Shown here: positions 1-11,810 of the stretch, piece after piece
How positions within the stretch are numbered: position 1 is the first letter of the stretch
How the letters are laid out: every line of letters starts with the position of its first letter
From: Nelumbo lutea
Taxonomy: Eukaryota; Streptophyta; Magnoliopsida; Proteales; Nelumbonaceae
NCBI GenBank assembly: GCA_022828595.1
Contig: JAKGHH010000002.1
Coordinates: forward strand, 76,170,383 to 76,234,382
Direction: 5' to 3'
DNA length: 64,000 bases
Program-made: the position numbers and the translations under genes
Notes under the pieces: model-generated
Databases searched by the model: none
Told to the model about the DNA's origin: nothing
The model's input: only the letters and a program-made list of their open reading frames with translations

Positions 1-190
1 GAGAATTTCAACTTCATCTCCAAGAGTTTCCACACTATTTTTCAAACATAACTGACAAACCAGACATCTTTAATTGACACAAATGAAGTAGACAAACCAT
101 GGAGCCTAACAATTTCTCTGAAAAACAATTTAACTACAACAAATGAAATTACACCTAACTCTTTGCCTTCCCTTTCAAATTCTTTTTGAG

Positions 191-1435
191 TTAGAATGTG
201 CAAAGGTTTCCTTCTGGAGGGTCAATCATGAAAACCTTTTTGGATCTATCCTTCTTAGGTGGTTTGGCTGGTTTCACAAAGTTACATTTCCCATTGTGCT
301 TAATGATGTATATATTTGATTGACCATAATGGGTAATATTCATATCATATGACCATAGACACCCCAACAAGGCATGAGCAACATCCATAGGTAGAACATC
401 ACACTAGACCTTATCTGAATAATCACTCATTTGGATAAGAAGCAAACACCTTGAGTCACGGGTGGAGTATTATCTACCCAAGCTACTCTATATGGTTGTA
501 GGTGCGGTTCAAGTTTGAGGTCCACTCTTAATATGGCAGATTTGGATACGACATTTATGGAACTACCCCCATCAATGATGACTTTTCACACAACATCCCC
601 ACATTTAAAACAAGCTTGAGAAATGCTAGTGTGCCTCTAATCATTTGTCTCAATAGGAGTGCATAGTATACACCTCATAACACTAAGGAGATCATCATCA
701 ACACAACCATGATCAACATCTTCACCCTCAAAAGACTCTTCTTCATCTGTGCCTATGGTTAAAGTTCAATTTGGAAACATGAAGCAATATGTCCTTTACC
801 TTGACAACTAAAACATTGAATGTCAGGCCCTTTTGTTGTAAACTAGTAGTAGTGTTAGTTTTGGTTCTTTGAATAGGACTGTTACTACCACTAGACATCT
901 TTGGTTTTGGCTGTTAGGCCTATTGGTCTTTAAAAAGATACTTATTTGGACATGGATTTTAAGCTCTAAGGTCTTATGGTAAGCATCTTATATAGTGTCA
1001 AGAGAATGCATATTCAATTCCGTTTTTAGTTAAGGTGTTAAACCATTAATGAACTTGGTGAGAGTTACCCATTGTTCTTCCCTTATATAACATTTCATAC
1101 ACAAATCCTTAAATTGGTTAAGGTAATCAGTTACAGTTAACGATCCTTGTTTCAAGTTCATCCATTCTCTAATAACTGTCTTTTATAATGTGGGAAGATA
1201 GATTTCCTTTAACTTAGCTTTCATTTCAGCCCACAAAGTGAGGGGTGCCTCACCTATACACTCAATGTCTCATTGGTCCCCTTGCCAATAATGCTTGGTA
1301 GACCCTATTAGCTTTATCTTAAAGTGAACACATTGAGTATCAAGCATGTTATACCAATCAAAGTAATCTTCCATACCTGATAACTAATCTAGGAAAGCAC
1401 TAGGATAGTAGGATCTAACCTACTATCGTAACTAC
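191..1435 (-). pseudogene. Ty3/gypsy gag-protease remnant
   Basis: Read on the minus strand, this is a decayed gag followed by an aspartic protease. Near 1190-1250 the translation has the gag-like PLTLWAEMKAKLKEIYLP. Near 780-840 there is a CCHC zinc knuckle (CFSCQGKGHIASCF). Near 545-600 the protease active site reads VIIDGGSSINVV. At 290-390 the C-terminal protease signature reads AHALLGCLWSYD. Several in-frame stops and frame changes interrupt it, so no intact product is possible. The order gag, knuckle, protease is that of Ty3/gypsy polyproteins. The element continues beyond the left edge of the window, and no LTR of its own is seen. The neighbour at 1575-5536 is a different, non-coding LTR element. 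The family call is solid; the lineage is not resolved. Confidence 0.8.
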
Positions 1436-1574
1436 AAATATCCACTTTGACCTTCTTTATGATTTCACCATCTTTTGGGAAATCTCTTCGATCATCTTGA
1501 ATCTGGCAATTATGACATACATGAAATCTATCTTGATGTCTATCGTGATACTAACATACCCAGGAAATCTCTTC

Positions 1575-2188
1575 TTTGTTATTTCAAAGATTGAAATCGG
1601 CTGTCGGCAGTCTTGGTTTCCATCAGAGAAAGTGCATCCCCGATTATTACCTTTGTCTGACAAATGGGCTGATCCTTTTACTATGATCACCCACTCAGAT
1701 GAATTCTTGGACTGTCCCAACATACCCAGGTTTTGACCCCCTCTAAGGATCTCACTGATTGGCATATCAAAGACAGTCCAATCCAACACCTAGTGTAGTA
1801 TCATAATCGAGTCTAGGGGTCAGGTGTAACTTTCCAATTTTTCCCACTAATCACCAAGGTCCAGGGCAATACTGGAAATCTGGTCCAGTTCAGGGTTTCA
1901 AGTAAACCTACACTGCATGTACCTAGGGTCTCACCCTGTCAGCTGAGACAGGCCACCCCAATACTTCGCGACACACCAGTGTCAGCCTTACCAGGATAAA
2001 TCTCCCTAGACTTTTCCAATGGCTGTGAACATTCTAAACTAACACGAGTCTCATAAGTGTCCAGTTTAAGGGTATTACACAGAAATACACCACAATAACA
2101 TGAATCAAATATGTACTTTATTCATTTACAATAAATGTCATAATGTACATCAATCTGATTGAAGCTAAGGGCATACAACTGTCTAACA
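1575..2188 (-). repeat. Truncated 3' LTR
   Basis: About 610 bp matching 4950-5536 with scattered substitutions and small indels, for example a shared stretch around CACTCAGATGAATTC. The plus-strand right end reads ...GTCTAACA, the expected LTR terminus. Similarity to the other LTR stops near 1575, leaving about 1.3 kb of the LTR missing. Confidence 0.75.
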
Positions 2189-2202
2189 ACTCCCACTTGC
2201 AC
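2189..2202 (-). other. Polypurine tract next to 3' LTR
   Basis: Read on the minus strand, GCAAGTGGGAGT lies immediately before the LTR start TGTTAGACAG. This position and composition fit the plus-strand primer of an LTR retrotransposon. Confidence 0.6.
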
Positions 2203-3600
2203 TTAACCCTATCATCTTATGAAACACTCAGACAAATCCTATCATCTTATTAAACACTCAAACAAATCCAACAGCAAATGGATAGCCCATTTTGTGGTGT
2301 GTTTCCTCATTACTGAATGACCCATCTTCATGCTAATGATGGAAGGCCTTTAGAGAGTTCATCATATGAATCTCCCTATCACATGCACTCATATTGCTGG
2401 AGGGAACAAAATTATGCCCTAGTTTGATTTAGGTCAAACCAAAGTGGCTCCCACTAACTTTCATAAAGCTAGATTTCGGTAGGCCCTAATCGGCTAGGGT
2501 TTCGCATGTATCCTCTTTACTAGGTGTGGGGCCCACCACTAAGGGGGATCATCCAATGATCTTTAGGGGCATCATGGCAATGATGTGCATTCAGCCATTG
2601 TGTGCGTAAGATCGACCATCGTATCTGCATGGGCCAAATTCTTATGGCCCATTAACGTTGCACATCACACATCCATACATCACATGTAGGGATAAATTGA
2701 TCCAATCAATTAAATATCTATAAAGACCATAATTAAAACCCATTTTAATCCATAACATTAACAATTAACATTATCTATGTATATGGGCCAAATTAGGGTT
2801 AGCAATTCGACCTATATAGCTTGTCTGCAATTGTGGGCTTTTAGCAGTTTTAACAATTTAAAATTGGGCCTTATAGGTTGGCCTAAATTAAACTCTTAAT
2901 TAAATATCAATCCTTAGGCCCATCAGTGGAAAATTATGGCTGACATCAGCCTTGATCGAACCCTAGATTCGGTCCAACCAGTTTGGACCAATCTAGTTCG
3001 AATGGGTCTAGGGTTTGATCTTTAATTAAAGATTTAATCTAAGAAATTGATTTGAAATTAAATACCGATAAAAGAAAAACAAGAATCAGTCAAAGAGGGT
3101 TGTTCGCACATTCCATCCTGCAAAACAAAAGTTAGACCACAGTATGCAGTTTCACAAACTGCAAATCGCAAATAGCGATTTCCCCATCTGCGAAATCTCC
3201 TTCCTACGCCGCCATCTTCGATCCAAAATAATAAAATAGAAACCCTAAAATTTCTATTAATATTACATCAGATTGAATCCTATACATTCAGTCTAAAAAA
3301 TAAAAAATATTATTTTATAGACCAAATGTAATAAATAAATCAAGAAACTACAAATCGTAGATTGTCACGAGCCAGAAAAAGATTTCGACATCCACTTGTG
3401 CGAATAACCCATAAATAAAGAAATTATAAAGAACAATTCTAAATAAAATTCTAGATTTATAAAAATTAATTTCAGATCAATCGCCCTTTATCTGGGAAAT
3501 AATTTTCCAGAATAAAACCCTAATCTGCGCAAATTGGGTAGAACACCTTCTGCCCATTGGCGCAGGTTCAGATCTGGTTTAATTCAATTCAAGAATTGAA

Positions 3601-3617
3601 CCATGGCTCTAATACCA
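3601..3617 (-). other. Primer-binding site, tRNA-iMet type
   Basis: On the minus strand the sequence is TGGTATTAGAGCCATGG, one change from the common plant initiator-Met primer site TGGTATCAGAGCC. It starts one base inside the 5' LTR end at 3619, as expected for a reverse-transcription primer site. Confidence 0.8.
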
Positions 3618-3618
3618 C

Positions 3619-5536
3619 TGAAGGAATGAGAGATCCATCATATGGATGGCTGAATCCTATAGGAAGGTTGGGCGAAATTTCAAAAATTTCCTCTCCCCTC
3701 ATCTGGGAATCACGTTCCCCATTTTAGAAAATCTGCATTTTCAAGGATTAATCTTGAACCCTAAATTGAACCAGATCTGAAACCATAAGCAAGAGAGGGA
3801 TATACCTGATGCGGAGAAACAGTATCTCCCAACGAAGGTGTTCACGCCCAAAGAAAAACTCCAAAGACTGCTCCCACTGAAGATGACAGTGAATGTTGGA
3901 GCAGAATCAGTAGTGTTCGTCCAACGAACCGAACCCTTCACAAAAATTCGTTGGAGGCTTGAGCACAACTTCATATCAGCCTTTCCCCAAAGGCTGATAT
4001 CAAGATCTAATCTTGATCGCTTCTACTTGAACAGGAGATCAAACCGGTAGTTATGGCAGTGGCAGGAAGGAGGCGGCAAGGAGAAAATAGCGCAGTCTCA
4101 CTAGATGCTATGTTCTCTCTTCTGTAACTCTTGCTCTGAAATTGAGGATGTGATCTTCTAAGAGGTTGTCGCCCCCTCCTCCTTTTATAACCTTAAAGGG
4201 ATCAGCTCCTAATCCCATTAGGAGTTGCTGATCCAAATCATATTTGGATCTGGATTCCCTTTAAGTGATAACGATAAACCCTTATCTTATCTGTAGATTA
4301 GATCAACCCTCTCCTAATCTTATTAGGAGGTTTCTAGATCTGAATTTGTATTCAGATCTGGACTCTCTGAGTTGATAGGGTTAAGACCCTATCCTATCTG
4401 CTAATCTAATCTCAGATCTGCCCCTTTATTTAACTGATCAAATCAGCCTAGTTCGAAATGGGCTTTAGACCCATGAAGTCTTAGTGCTCAGTATACTTCC
4501 AAACTACTGCCCAGTTGGGCTTCTTTGTATGGCATGGGACCCAAACATTGATCTACTCATCAGCCACATGGGTTCAGCCCAGCCTCTGTTACAAGGCCTG
4601 GCCGAATATACTGTTATGGACAATGCACCCCCTGAAGCCCATCACATGGACTCCTAATGGGCCCAACACTTACACTAAGTGGTCCCTGGGCCAAGCCACC
4701 TTATAAAAGCCTAGGGACTGTGGGCATATGTAAGATTAGCCCATCAGGTATTAACCTCAATGGTCTTACACTTAACCTCTCAGCCCATAATGGTCATGTA
4801 CTGTCAAACAAGAGAGGACCTCTCCCTTGGTTGCAAGGAACAATGTTGCACTCTCTACTCACATGGATCCCGGGAATTAAAACCTTTTGCAAACATTTTG
4901 AAACCATAATATATATATTTATATCCGTATATAAAATATATTTTGCAAAATTTCAACGATTGAAATCGGTTGTCGGTAGTCTTGGTTTCCATCAGAGAGA
5001 GTGCATCCCCGATCATTACCTTTGTCCGACAAAGGGACTGATCCTATCAGTATGATCACCCACTCAGATGAATTCTCGGACTGTCCCAACATACCCAGGT
5101 TTTGATCCCCTCTAAGGATCTCACTAATTGGCATATCAAAAACAGCCCAATCCGACGCCTAGTGTAGTATCATAATCGAGTCTTAGGGTTAGGTGTAACT
5201 TTTCAGTTTTGCCCACTAATCACCAAGGTCCAAGGCAATACTGAAAATCTGGTCCGGTTCAGGGTTTCAAGTAAACATACACTACATGTACCTTGGGTCT
5301 CACCTTGACAGATGAGGCAGGCCACCCCAACACTTGGCGGCACACCAATCTCCCCAGACTTATCCAACAGTTGTGAGCATTATAAACTAACACGAGTCTC
5401 ATAAGTGTCCAGTTTAAGGGTATTACATAGAAACACACCACAATAACATGAATCAAATATGTACTTTATTCATTTACAATAAATGTCATAATTTATATTA
5501 ATCCGATTGGAGCTAAGGGCATACAACTGTCTAATA
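3619..5536 (-). repeat. 5' LTR, about 1.9 kb
   Basis: Bounded on the plus strand by TGAAGGAATG at 3619 and GTCTAATA at 5536; the expected terminal CA has mutated to TA here, while the other copy keeps CA. On the minus strand a TATA-like TTATAAAAGG lies at 4182-4191, which would place U3 at about 4165-5536 and R-U5 at 3619-4165. The open frames inside are short and look accidental. Confidence 0.72.
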
Positions 5537-5599
5537 AAGGTTTCTAGAAGGTAATGAAGAGTTGAGATAAGCAGACTAGAAAGATCAATGACTAAGGTT

Positions 5600-5905
5600 T
5601 ACGATCAGAATCGATTCTAACTTAAAGTCTTAGGATGAAGGGGTAAAAGATGTCGGATTTGGGTGATCTTGGTATAATCGGATTTGGATTTTTGGGATCT
5701 ATGTACCTATGCTTTTGGATTTATGATTTGACCTAAAATGGGCTTCTGGATTAAAATGACTCCAATCAGACAATTGAAATCATTTCCGATTTTAGTGTTA
5801 AGATGAAAGGGTAAATAGTGTCGAATTTGAGTGATCTTGGTGTTGTTGGATTCGGACTTTGGGGCTCTATGTACCTATGGTTTTGGATTTCTAAGGCCCC
5901 AGATT
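5600..5905. repeat. Two-unit tandem duplication, period about 168 bp
   Basis: GATGAAGGGGTAAAAGATGT at 5634 recurs as GATGAAAGGGTAAATAGTGT at 5802, and similarity runs through CTATGTACCTATG in both units. The spacing is about 168 bp. Only two diverged units are present. Confidence 0.7.
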
Positions 5906-7799
5906 TTATTAAATTTCAAAAATGCCCCTATGTCAACTAAGAGGTTAGTTGAAGCACACTTGAAGCTCAAAGTGCAACAGAAAGACTGAAGGGCGCAAAA
6001 ATGGGTTGTCTACAATCCCCTCCTGATTCTCCCTCCTATCCTTTCTTAAAAAAGGAAAAAAAATTAAGAACCCCCTCCTTGGACCCCATGGACCAAATAT
6101 TTCCTTGGTAAAACTCTCTTCTCCCAAACAAGGGACCTCTCTCTCAACCAAAACACCTCTGGAGGCTCTCTCCATCTCTACTAAAATCTCTCATCTCTCT
6201 ACCATCCTTCTCCATCTTCCTCCATTCGATATTGGGCACAAGGAGTAGAGACAACACTCCACCACGGAGCTCCATGACAGATGCAAGCTTAGGGATTGGA
6301 AGGCCGGTGTGAAGTAAGAAACAAAGAAGCCTTCAGTTTGGTTTACAATCTTACCTTCAAACCATTCCAACATAGCTCACCATCTCTCGTCATTGCCAAA
6401 TGAGCATCCGTCATGCTTCACCAATTTTGTCCATCAAACTCCTCCCAATAACATCCTCCAACCACAAGGAAGAAAGGCCATATACGAGCATCCGTCGTGT
6501 TTCACCAGGTTTGTTATTCTCTATGCTTTTTTGTTTCCATGTCTTTTCTTTAAGAAAAAAAAATGTTTAGAATAAATGGTTTTATTTTTGTTTCCCATTG
6601 TCTTTGCACTCTTAGTAGTTGACTAATGACACTAGACTGAGTATATGTGTAGAATGCATGATTTGTTTTTCACTTGATGTTGGATAAAGTTGGTTAGGTT
6701 GTTTGGTTGAAAACTTCTTTTTGAATTCTTGTGTGCTAAATTTTGGTTCTCCCTTGGTCTTTTATCATAGAGTTAGTTTTTTCTCTCTTATTGGCATTGT
6801 TAGTTCTTATTTACTCTCTTTTTGTGATTCATGACATACTTCAATCCATAGTGAAGGGGTGACCGTGGGATGGGTTTCATGGGAATCGGTCCTCCTTCCC
6901 TTCTTGAGTAGGAGCATGGAAGACTTTAGATAAGGGGGAGGGGGTGGTTGTGTATTCAGCTGCCCCTTTGCTCCTCTAAGTGTCTCTCATGCCCAGAGAG
7001 AAGAAGAGGAAGGGATGGACTCTCATGAGAAAACATCCCCTTGTAGTAATCCCCATTGGATTTGGAGGAATAATTTTGCATGTTTTTTTTAATATTTTTT
7101 GGCATTCACAATGCAAGAATGGAAGAGGGGTGCCTAACACCTTCCCTCTCCCTCCTTAGACTGCCTAGGATCTTGCCTAATGTCCATTTTGGAGTCATAT
7201 TTTGTATAATTGCTAACAAGGGAGGCCCATTACTCCCTTGTGTTAGCCCTCGATGGGCAACAGCTCCTGCATATTCTCATGTTTCCATGGAAGTGGAACC
7301 CAAAATTCATTGGAATCTCCACAAGTGCAGATGTGAATCAGGCTCTGATAAACAAACTAATGCAGCACCTATTAGCAGAAAAAAGAAAGAAAGAAACGGG
7401 AAAGAAGAAGAGAGGGAGAAAAGCTCGAAGAAGAAGAGAATTCAAAAACTTTATTTTTCAAAGCAAAACATAATATAGCCCTAACAAAATATGAATTTAA
7501 AAGAAACCTAGAAACTAAAAATTACACTTAAATTCCTACCAAATATGAAAATTACAAATAACCCCTACTAAGAAGAAATTTTACAATTAAACCCAAATTT
7601 TGCATTAATCATAGTTAGCTTTAAACTAATAATGCCATCTACACCTAAAATAAGTATAAATTCTATGTGACGCTTCAGTCTCAAAGTGATCTCCATCAAG
7701 AAGTTTCTTGGACTGTTATTTCAAGGTTTTTCCCTTCAATTTTTCAAAAACATTTTTTTATAAAAATTTTGCATATAATTATGTCTTGTCCTTGTTTTG
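5906..7799. other. No gene seen
   Basis: Short open frames at 5945-6575 and 7080-7478 carry no recognisable domain and have low-complexity composition. GAGCATCCGTC(A/G)TG.TTCACCA occurs twice at about 6402 and 6488. From 7450 to 7700 the DNA is AT-rich. I see no RNA gene or clear element boundary. Confidence 0.5.
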
Positions 7800-9800
7800 C
7801 TTATTTATCTTCGAGATGACATTCAAGCTTGCATCCTCAAACTGCATATTTTGGAAGGCCAAAATGAAAGATATCCTCTATTGTAAAGAGATGTTTTAGC
7901 CCATCAAGTAAAAAGCATCAAACCCTAGACCAAAACCAACAATGATTGAGAGTTGTTGAACAGGAAAGAAATTGGAAAAAATAGATAGTGGATAGGCCAG
8001 AGTGCCTTCCGTTGTGTTACACAAGAAGTTGACACTTACAAGCTCTAGTAGAAGTTGGAGAGCCTATATGAGAATAAGGCCTTGCAGAACAAGGCTTTCA
8101 TGATCAAAAAAGCTTGTAAACATGAAGCACAAGGATGAGAGCGATGTTGTAGAACACTTGAGCAGGTTCTAAGAAGTCTTAAATAAGTTATTTAGCATGA
8201 AGATTTTGTTTGATGACGAGGTTCAAGCACTGCTTCCTCTAAGTTCTCCATGATACCTTGGTGATCTCACTCAGTAACTCAGCTCCAAATGGTGTACTGA
8301 CTTTGAACATTGTAAAGGACAACATTCTTAATGAAGATACAAGGAGAAAGGAGAATGGAACCTTCACTCAATATGAAGCTCTGATTGTTAATTAACGAGG
8401 TAGGAGAAAAACCAGAAAACCCTCTGAGGGCAATGACAAAGATAAGTCTAGAGGAAGGTCAAAATCAAGGAAATGAATAAAACTTTACCACTTTGGCAAA
8501 CCTATCCACATCAAGAAAGAATGTAGAAATCTCAAGAGGAAGAAATCTAGACGAACAGGTGAAGACAAAAGGGAAGAAAAGGACATTGCGGCTATTGCAA
8601 TTGATGGCAAGGTTGTTATCATCTGTGGTGATGGAGCCATAAACCATGCATGCCAAGACTCTAATTGGGTGATAGATTCAGGTGCTTCGTTCCATGTCGC
8701 TTCTCAACGAGATTTCTTCTCATCATATACTAGCAATGACTTTGGCTCTAGTGATGTTGCCAAGATGGGGGAGGTTTGTTTGAATACCAATCTTTGCCGG
8801 CTACTTCTAAAGAATGCTAGAAACACTCTAGAAATCTGTCTCAATCTTATCTCCACTAGCTACTTAGATGGTGTTGTACACTTTAGACGTTTTGGTGAGA
8901 AGTGAAAGATCACCAATGGGCCTCTTGTATTGGCTAGAGGTGTAAAATCGAATTACTCTATATGTCATGCAAGAAACTATCTGTAATGGAGAAGTAAATG
9001 TTATTGAAAATCCCTCCATTGAGTTATAGCACAAGAGACTTGACCACATAGACAAGAAGGGACTCGAGACCCTTGCAAGTATAGGAGTTTTGCCTATTGC
9101 GGCCAAAGATATGCATCTGAAAACCTACCTTGACTATTTGGTGGGAAAACAACATATAAAGTTTCTTTTCAAAGGTTTACTTCACATTAAATTCACAATA
9201 TTCTTGACCTTATTCATATTGATTGTAATACTAGAACACTTGGTGATTATAGTAAAGATTACAAATATTATGTCAATTTTCTTGATGATTATAGTAAATT
9301 TTCATGGATTTTCCTCTAAGATATAAATCTGATATTTTTGATACTTTTTCTCAAATTTTCTGAGTTACTTTTCTCTTACAAAATTAAGTCTTTTCTTTCT
9401 CAAAGTGTTTGATTGCACAATTTATCCACTTTTGAGAACACATAATCGTCACCGGCCTCTACAATGCATCTTTAATGGCTACAATTCTTCTCATAAAAGG
9501 TATAGATGTCTCCATCCAGCAATTGGCCGTGATCATTCATGCACTGGCTCCAATTCTTCTTTCATCATCGTCACTAACAGCACCAATGGCACCTGCCAAT
9601 TATCCTCAAAACATTACTTCATCATTCTCACAGCATTCTTCACCACCAGCTTCCCCTTCTTGTGAGGATACTTTTGATGCTACTTCCTCCACTGCACTAT
9701 CTCCATCCTCTCCACCACCATGCATGTGTCGCATACAAGAAATCTTGGACACCACATCACCAGTTCTCATTGGCAGATCAATGTATATGTCAATGTAGGG
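7800..9800 (+). pseudogene. Ty1/copia gag-protease-integrase remnant
   Basis: A decayed copia polyprotein on the plus strand. Near 7815-7895 a gag start is seen (NCIFWKAKMKDILYC). Near 8485-8535 is a zinc knuckle that has lost cysteines (LYHFGKPIHIKKEC). At 8665-8710 the protease active site reads WVIDSGASFH. At 8820-8870 comes the conserved LNLISTSYLDG. Around 9025-9085 is the integrase zinc-binding region (a degraded HKRL.H). At 9205-9330 the integrase core reads LDLIHIDC and YVNFLDDYSKFSWIF. At 9455-9525 the integrase C-terminal motif reads FNGYNSSHKRYRCLHP. A proline/serine-rich linker follows in another frame. No reverse transcriptase follows, so the element is 3' truncated. Many stops and frameshifts are present, and no LTRs were found. 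Confidence 0.85.
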
Positions 9801-10370
9801 CAATTGCCTACACCGACGGAGTATGAAAAAAATCTGTATAGTAATGAAAATTTTAAATATTTTAATAATTGACTTAATTCAAATAAAATAGTAAAGGGCA
9901 AGTTTATTTATTTATTTTTGGAAATGAGTAAGGTAAAACGATGACAACTGACAAGCATTACCTTGAAAATTTAAGGGTCATTTAAACCATCTATTCTATT
10001 TTCTAGTTTAGGGTTGGAGGAAATCAAGAGAGCCCTTGCCTTTTATCTTTATTCATTCTAACATTCTTCAAGGATGAAACACAATTATAGTATTAATATT
10101 TTATAACTATTTTGTTAATATTTTGTTAATTAATAATTTACTAATATTTTGTTATTTTATTAATATTAAGGTTTGGGATTTTTTATCAATTCTTTACTTC
10201 TTGACATACTCTAGAATGAGAATCCCATTCCCTAGGCGGGCTTGGAATAGCCATTCCCCCATATGGGAGAATCCTGTTCCGCTAAGAATATAGATTGGAA
10301 TGGGCCATTCTGATTCCGATTCCAAGCACCTATTCTAGGAAACTAAATTGACCCTAAAAAATCAAGCATG
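9801..10370. other. AT-rich DNA with a MITE-like stretch
   Basis: No gene. At about 10205-10345 there are inversely related GAATGAGAATCCCATTCC and GGAATGGGCCATTCTGATTCC blocks, a composition seen in Tourist-like plant MITEs. Clear terminal repeats and a target duplication were not found. The stretch ends at the 5-bp target duplication of the next element. Confidence 0.35.
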
Positions 10371-10375
10371 GGGTT
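10371..10375. other. Target-site duplication GGGTT, left copy
   Basis: GGGTT directly precedes the left LTR and recurs at 20491-20495 directly after the right LTR. A perfect 5-bp duplication is standard for Ty3/gypsy integration and fixes both element ends. Confidence 0.93.
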
Positions 10376-11155
10376 TGATGGTGCGCAATCCGGCCGGTCC
10401 TAGCTGTCAATGACCTTGCCTCTGAACGGAGCTACAGGGAACCTGTAACGGAGAAGATGAGGAAACTCCAGGGGGAACCCAGTGAGATTGCTCCGAAGCT
10501 CAAGTTAGAATTCTCTCAAAGCCAAGATAAAACCAGATGGCGCAAAGTTCACATACCTCGTTCTTGGGGGGTAGGGAGCCTTTTATAATCACCTCGCGCA
10601 CTCACTCCAAAGCTTCTGTCAGGTCGGGTATGATTATCCCTACGCTCCTGCCAGTTCAGGTGTCATCACCTCTGCTGGGACAGAACCGCCACTGCTCTCT
10701 TTGTCGGAGCCATCTCTACAACTAGAGATGGCGGTAGTAGGTGGCGGTGGTAGGTAGTCGTTGGACTGCGGCTGTCAAGCGTCAGATCCCAAGTCAGTCA
10801 GGTGCACCGCCCCTGGGTACGGACTTCCTCGATGTTAGGCGTGGTACGGTTGTTCAGTTTGGCGTCCTAGAGGCGAAGTGCTGGAGTGGTGAGCGAGGTG
10901 AAGTCTTGAGTTCGGATAGAGGTGTGTTCTGAAATGCCATGGGGCAGGCCAGTTCAGGTCGTTGCCCTTTGTGCTTGCAAGGCTCGGGGCTTAAGGGAGA
11001 GCTCGGGCTCCTTACGGGGAGTTCGGGCTCCTTGTAGGGAGTTCGGACCGCTAGTTCCTTTTCAGAGCTCGCGTCTTCGGCGTGCTGTCGTGTCGAGCTG
11101 TTGCCTTCGCCATGTGTCGAATGATTATGAGGTCGGGCCAAATCTTCCTTCATCA
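10376..11155 (-). repeat. 3' LTR of the Tat element
   Basis: Starts TGATGGTGCGCAATCCGG and ends CTTCATCA, giving a 5-bp inverted terminus (TGATG/CATCA). It is 13 bp longer than the partner LTR, largely because of a small GGTGG/GGTAG duplication near 10740. On the minus strand a TATA-like ATTATAAAAGG lies at 10579-10589. Confidence 0.92.
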
Positions 11156-11170
11156 ATTGCCCCCGACTCC
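11156..11170 (-). other. Polypurine tract of the Tat element
   Basis: The minus strand reads GGAGTCGGGGGCAAT immediately before the 3' LTR. The position fits the plus-strand primer; the tract is G-rich and interrupted by a few pyrimidines. Confidence 0.6.
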
Positions 11171-11280
11171 TCGTGTTTAAGGGCTTGCCTTGGCGCGAGG
11201 AGTTCGCGAGGTGGCAGGTGGATTTGTCCCGTACTTCGAAATGTTTTTGACTGATAGCGCGAGATGTTCATCCGGATTTT

Positions 11281-11530
11281 CTGGGTTTCTCGAGCGCCAA
11301 AGAGACGGGAAGCGCGCCAATCTGTCTAAAAATGCTGATAGATGTGGCGGCGCGCGGTTATTTCAAATTTCAAAAAAGCACGCCGCTGGGAGACGTGACA
11401 GCGGGTCTTTTCAAATTTGAAAAAATGCGTTGCTGGCACTTTTAATGCGAGGAGACGTGCGTTGGCGTTCTGTCAGTTTCAGAAAGACATGCGTCGGCGT
11501 TCTGTCAGTTTCAGAAAGGCGTGCACCAAT
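11281..11530 (+). promoter_or_regulatory. Repeat-rich region upstream of the antisense promoter
   Basis: Two adjacent 32-bp units (11459-11490 and 11491-11522) share GGCGTTCTGTCAGTTTCAGA. Upstream, TTTCAAATTTC (about 11360) and the palindrome TTTCAAATTTGAAA (about 11409) sit within GCGCGCC-type and ACGTG-bearing sequence. They end about 100 bp before a TATA box, where transcription-factor sites would be expected. A regulatory role is inferred from position and repetition only. Confidence 0.5.
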
Positions 11531-11621
11531 CACGTCTCGGTCTTAGGGGATGTGTGGTCAGTGCGACTGCGGGACGTCGGATTGGCTGTGATCTGCATTG
11601 TTGGTTCTCAGTCACTATGTG

Positions 11622-11630
11622 TATAAATAG
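11622..11630 (+). promoter_or_regulatory. TATA box for the antisense gene
   Basis: TATAAATAG on the plus strand, opposite to the retroelement's own transcription. It lies about 190 bp before the antisense start codon and would place transcription start near 11655. It matches the plant TATA consensus closely. Confidence 0.7.
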
Positions 11631-11674
11631 TGGGGGACCCCAGTCGCTTTGTCACTTCTGCGCTTTGCTTCTTG

Positions 11675-11764
11675 AGCTCGCGTCCAAGTTTCAGCTTGCG
11701 TCCAGGCTTTTAGTTCGCATTCAAGGTTTTTGCTCGTGTTCAAGTTCTAGTAGTCCGTTCAAGC
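11675..11764 (+). repeat. Imperfect 20-bp repeats in the antisense leader
   Basis: Four to five imperfect units such as AGCTCGCGTCCAAGTTTC, AGCTTGCGTCCAGGCTTTT and AGTTCGCATTCAAGGTTTT follow one another between the TATA box and the start codon, in what should be the 5' leader. Confidence 0.55.
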
Positions 11765-11810
11765 CTTCTTCCGGGTGAGTACCTTCCTGGAATCCTATCT
11801 TCTCTCCTTG

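Larger units (their letters stand above)
1575..5536 (-). mobile_element. Non-autonomous LTR retrotransposon, 3' LTR truncated
   Basis: A direct repeat links 1575-2188 with about 4950-5536. On the minus strand the right copy is a full LTR (3619-5536) followed directly by a primer-binding site, and the left copy is the 5' part of the 3' LTR preceded by a purine tract. The internal region (2189-3600) is only about 1.4 kb and holds no gag or pol reading frame, so the element must have relied on enzymes from another element. The tRNA-iMet type primer site is commonest in Ty1/copia elements, but with no protein domains the superfamily stays an inference. The 3' LTR lacks everything homologous to 3619-4950, and the region below it is the gypsy remnant. 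Confidence 0.72.

Noticed and set aside
1497..1736. Open frames on both strands at 1457-1789, and the similar one at 4919-5134
   Set aside because: They lie inside the two LTR copies and merely reflect the same LTR sequence; no domain is recognisable.
3741..5055. Short plus- and minus-strand frames in the 1.9 kb LTR
   Set aside because: Non-coding LTR sequence; the frames are not shared between LTR copies and have no motifs.
10741..11626. Plus-strand frames across the Tat 3' LTR and beyond
   Set aside because: They run through LTR and promoter sequence and occur in the other LTR as well; not protein-coding by pattern.
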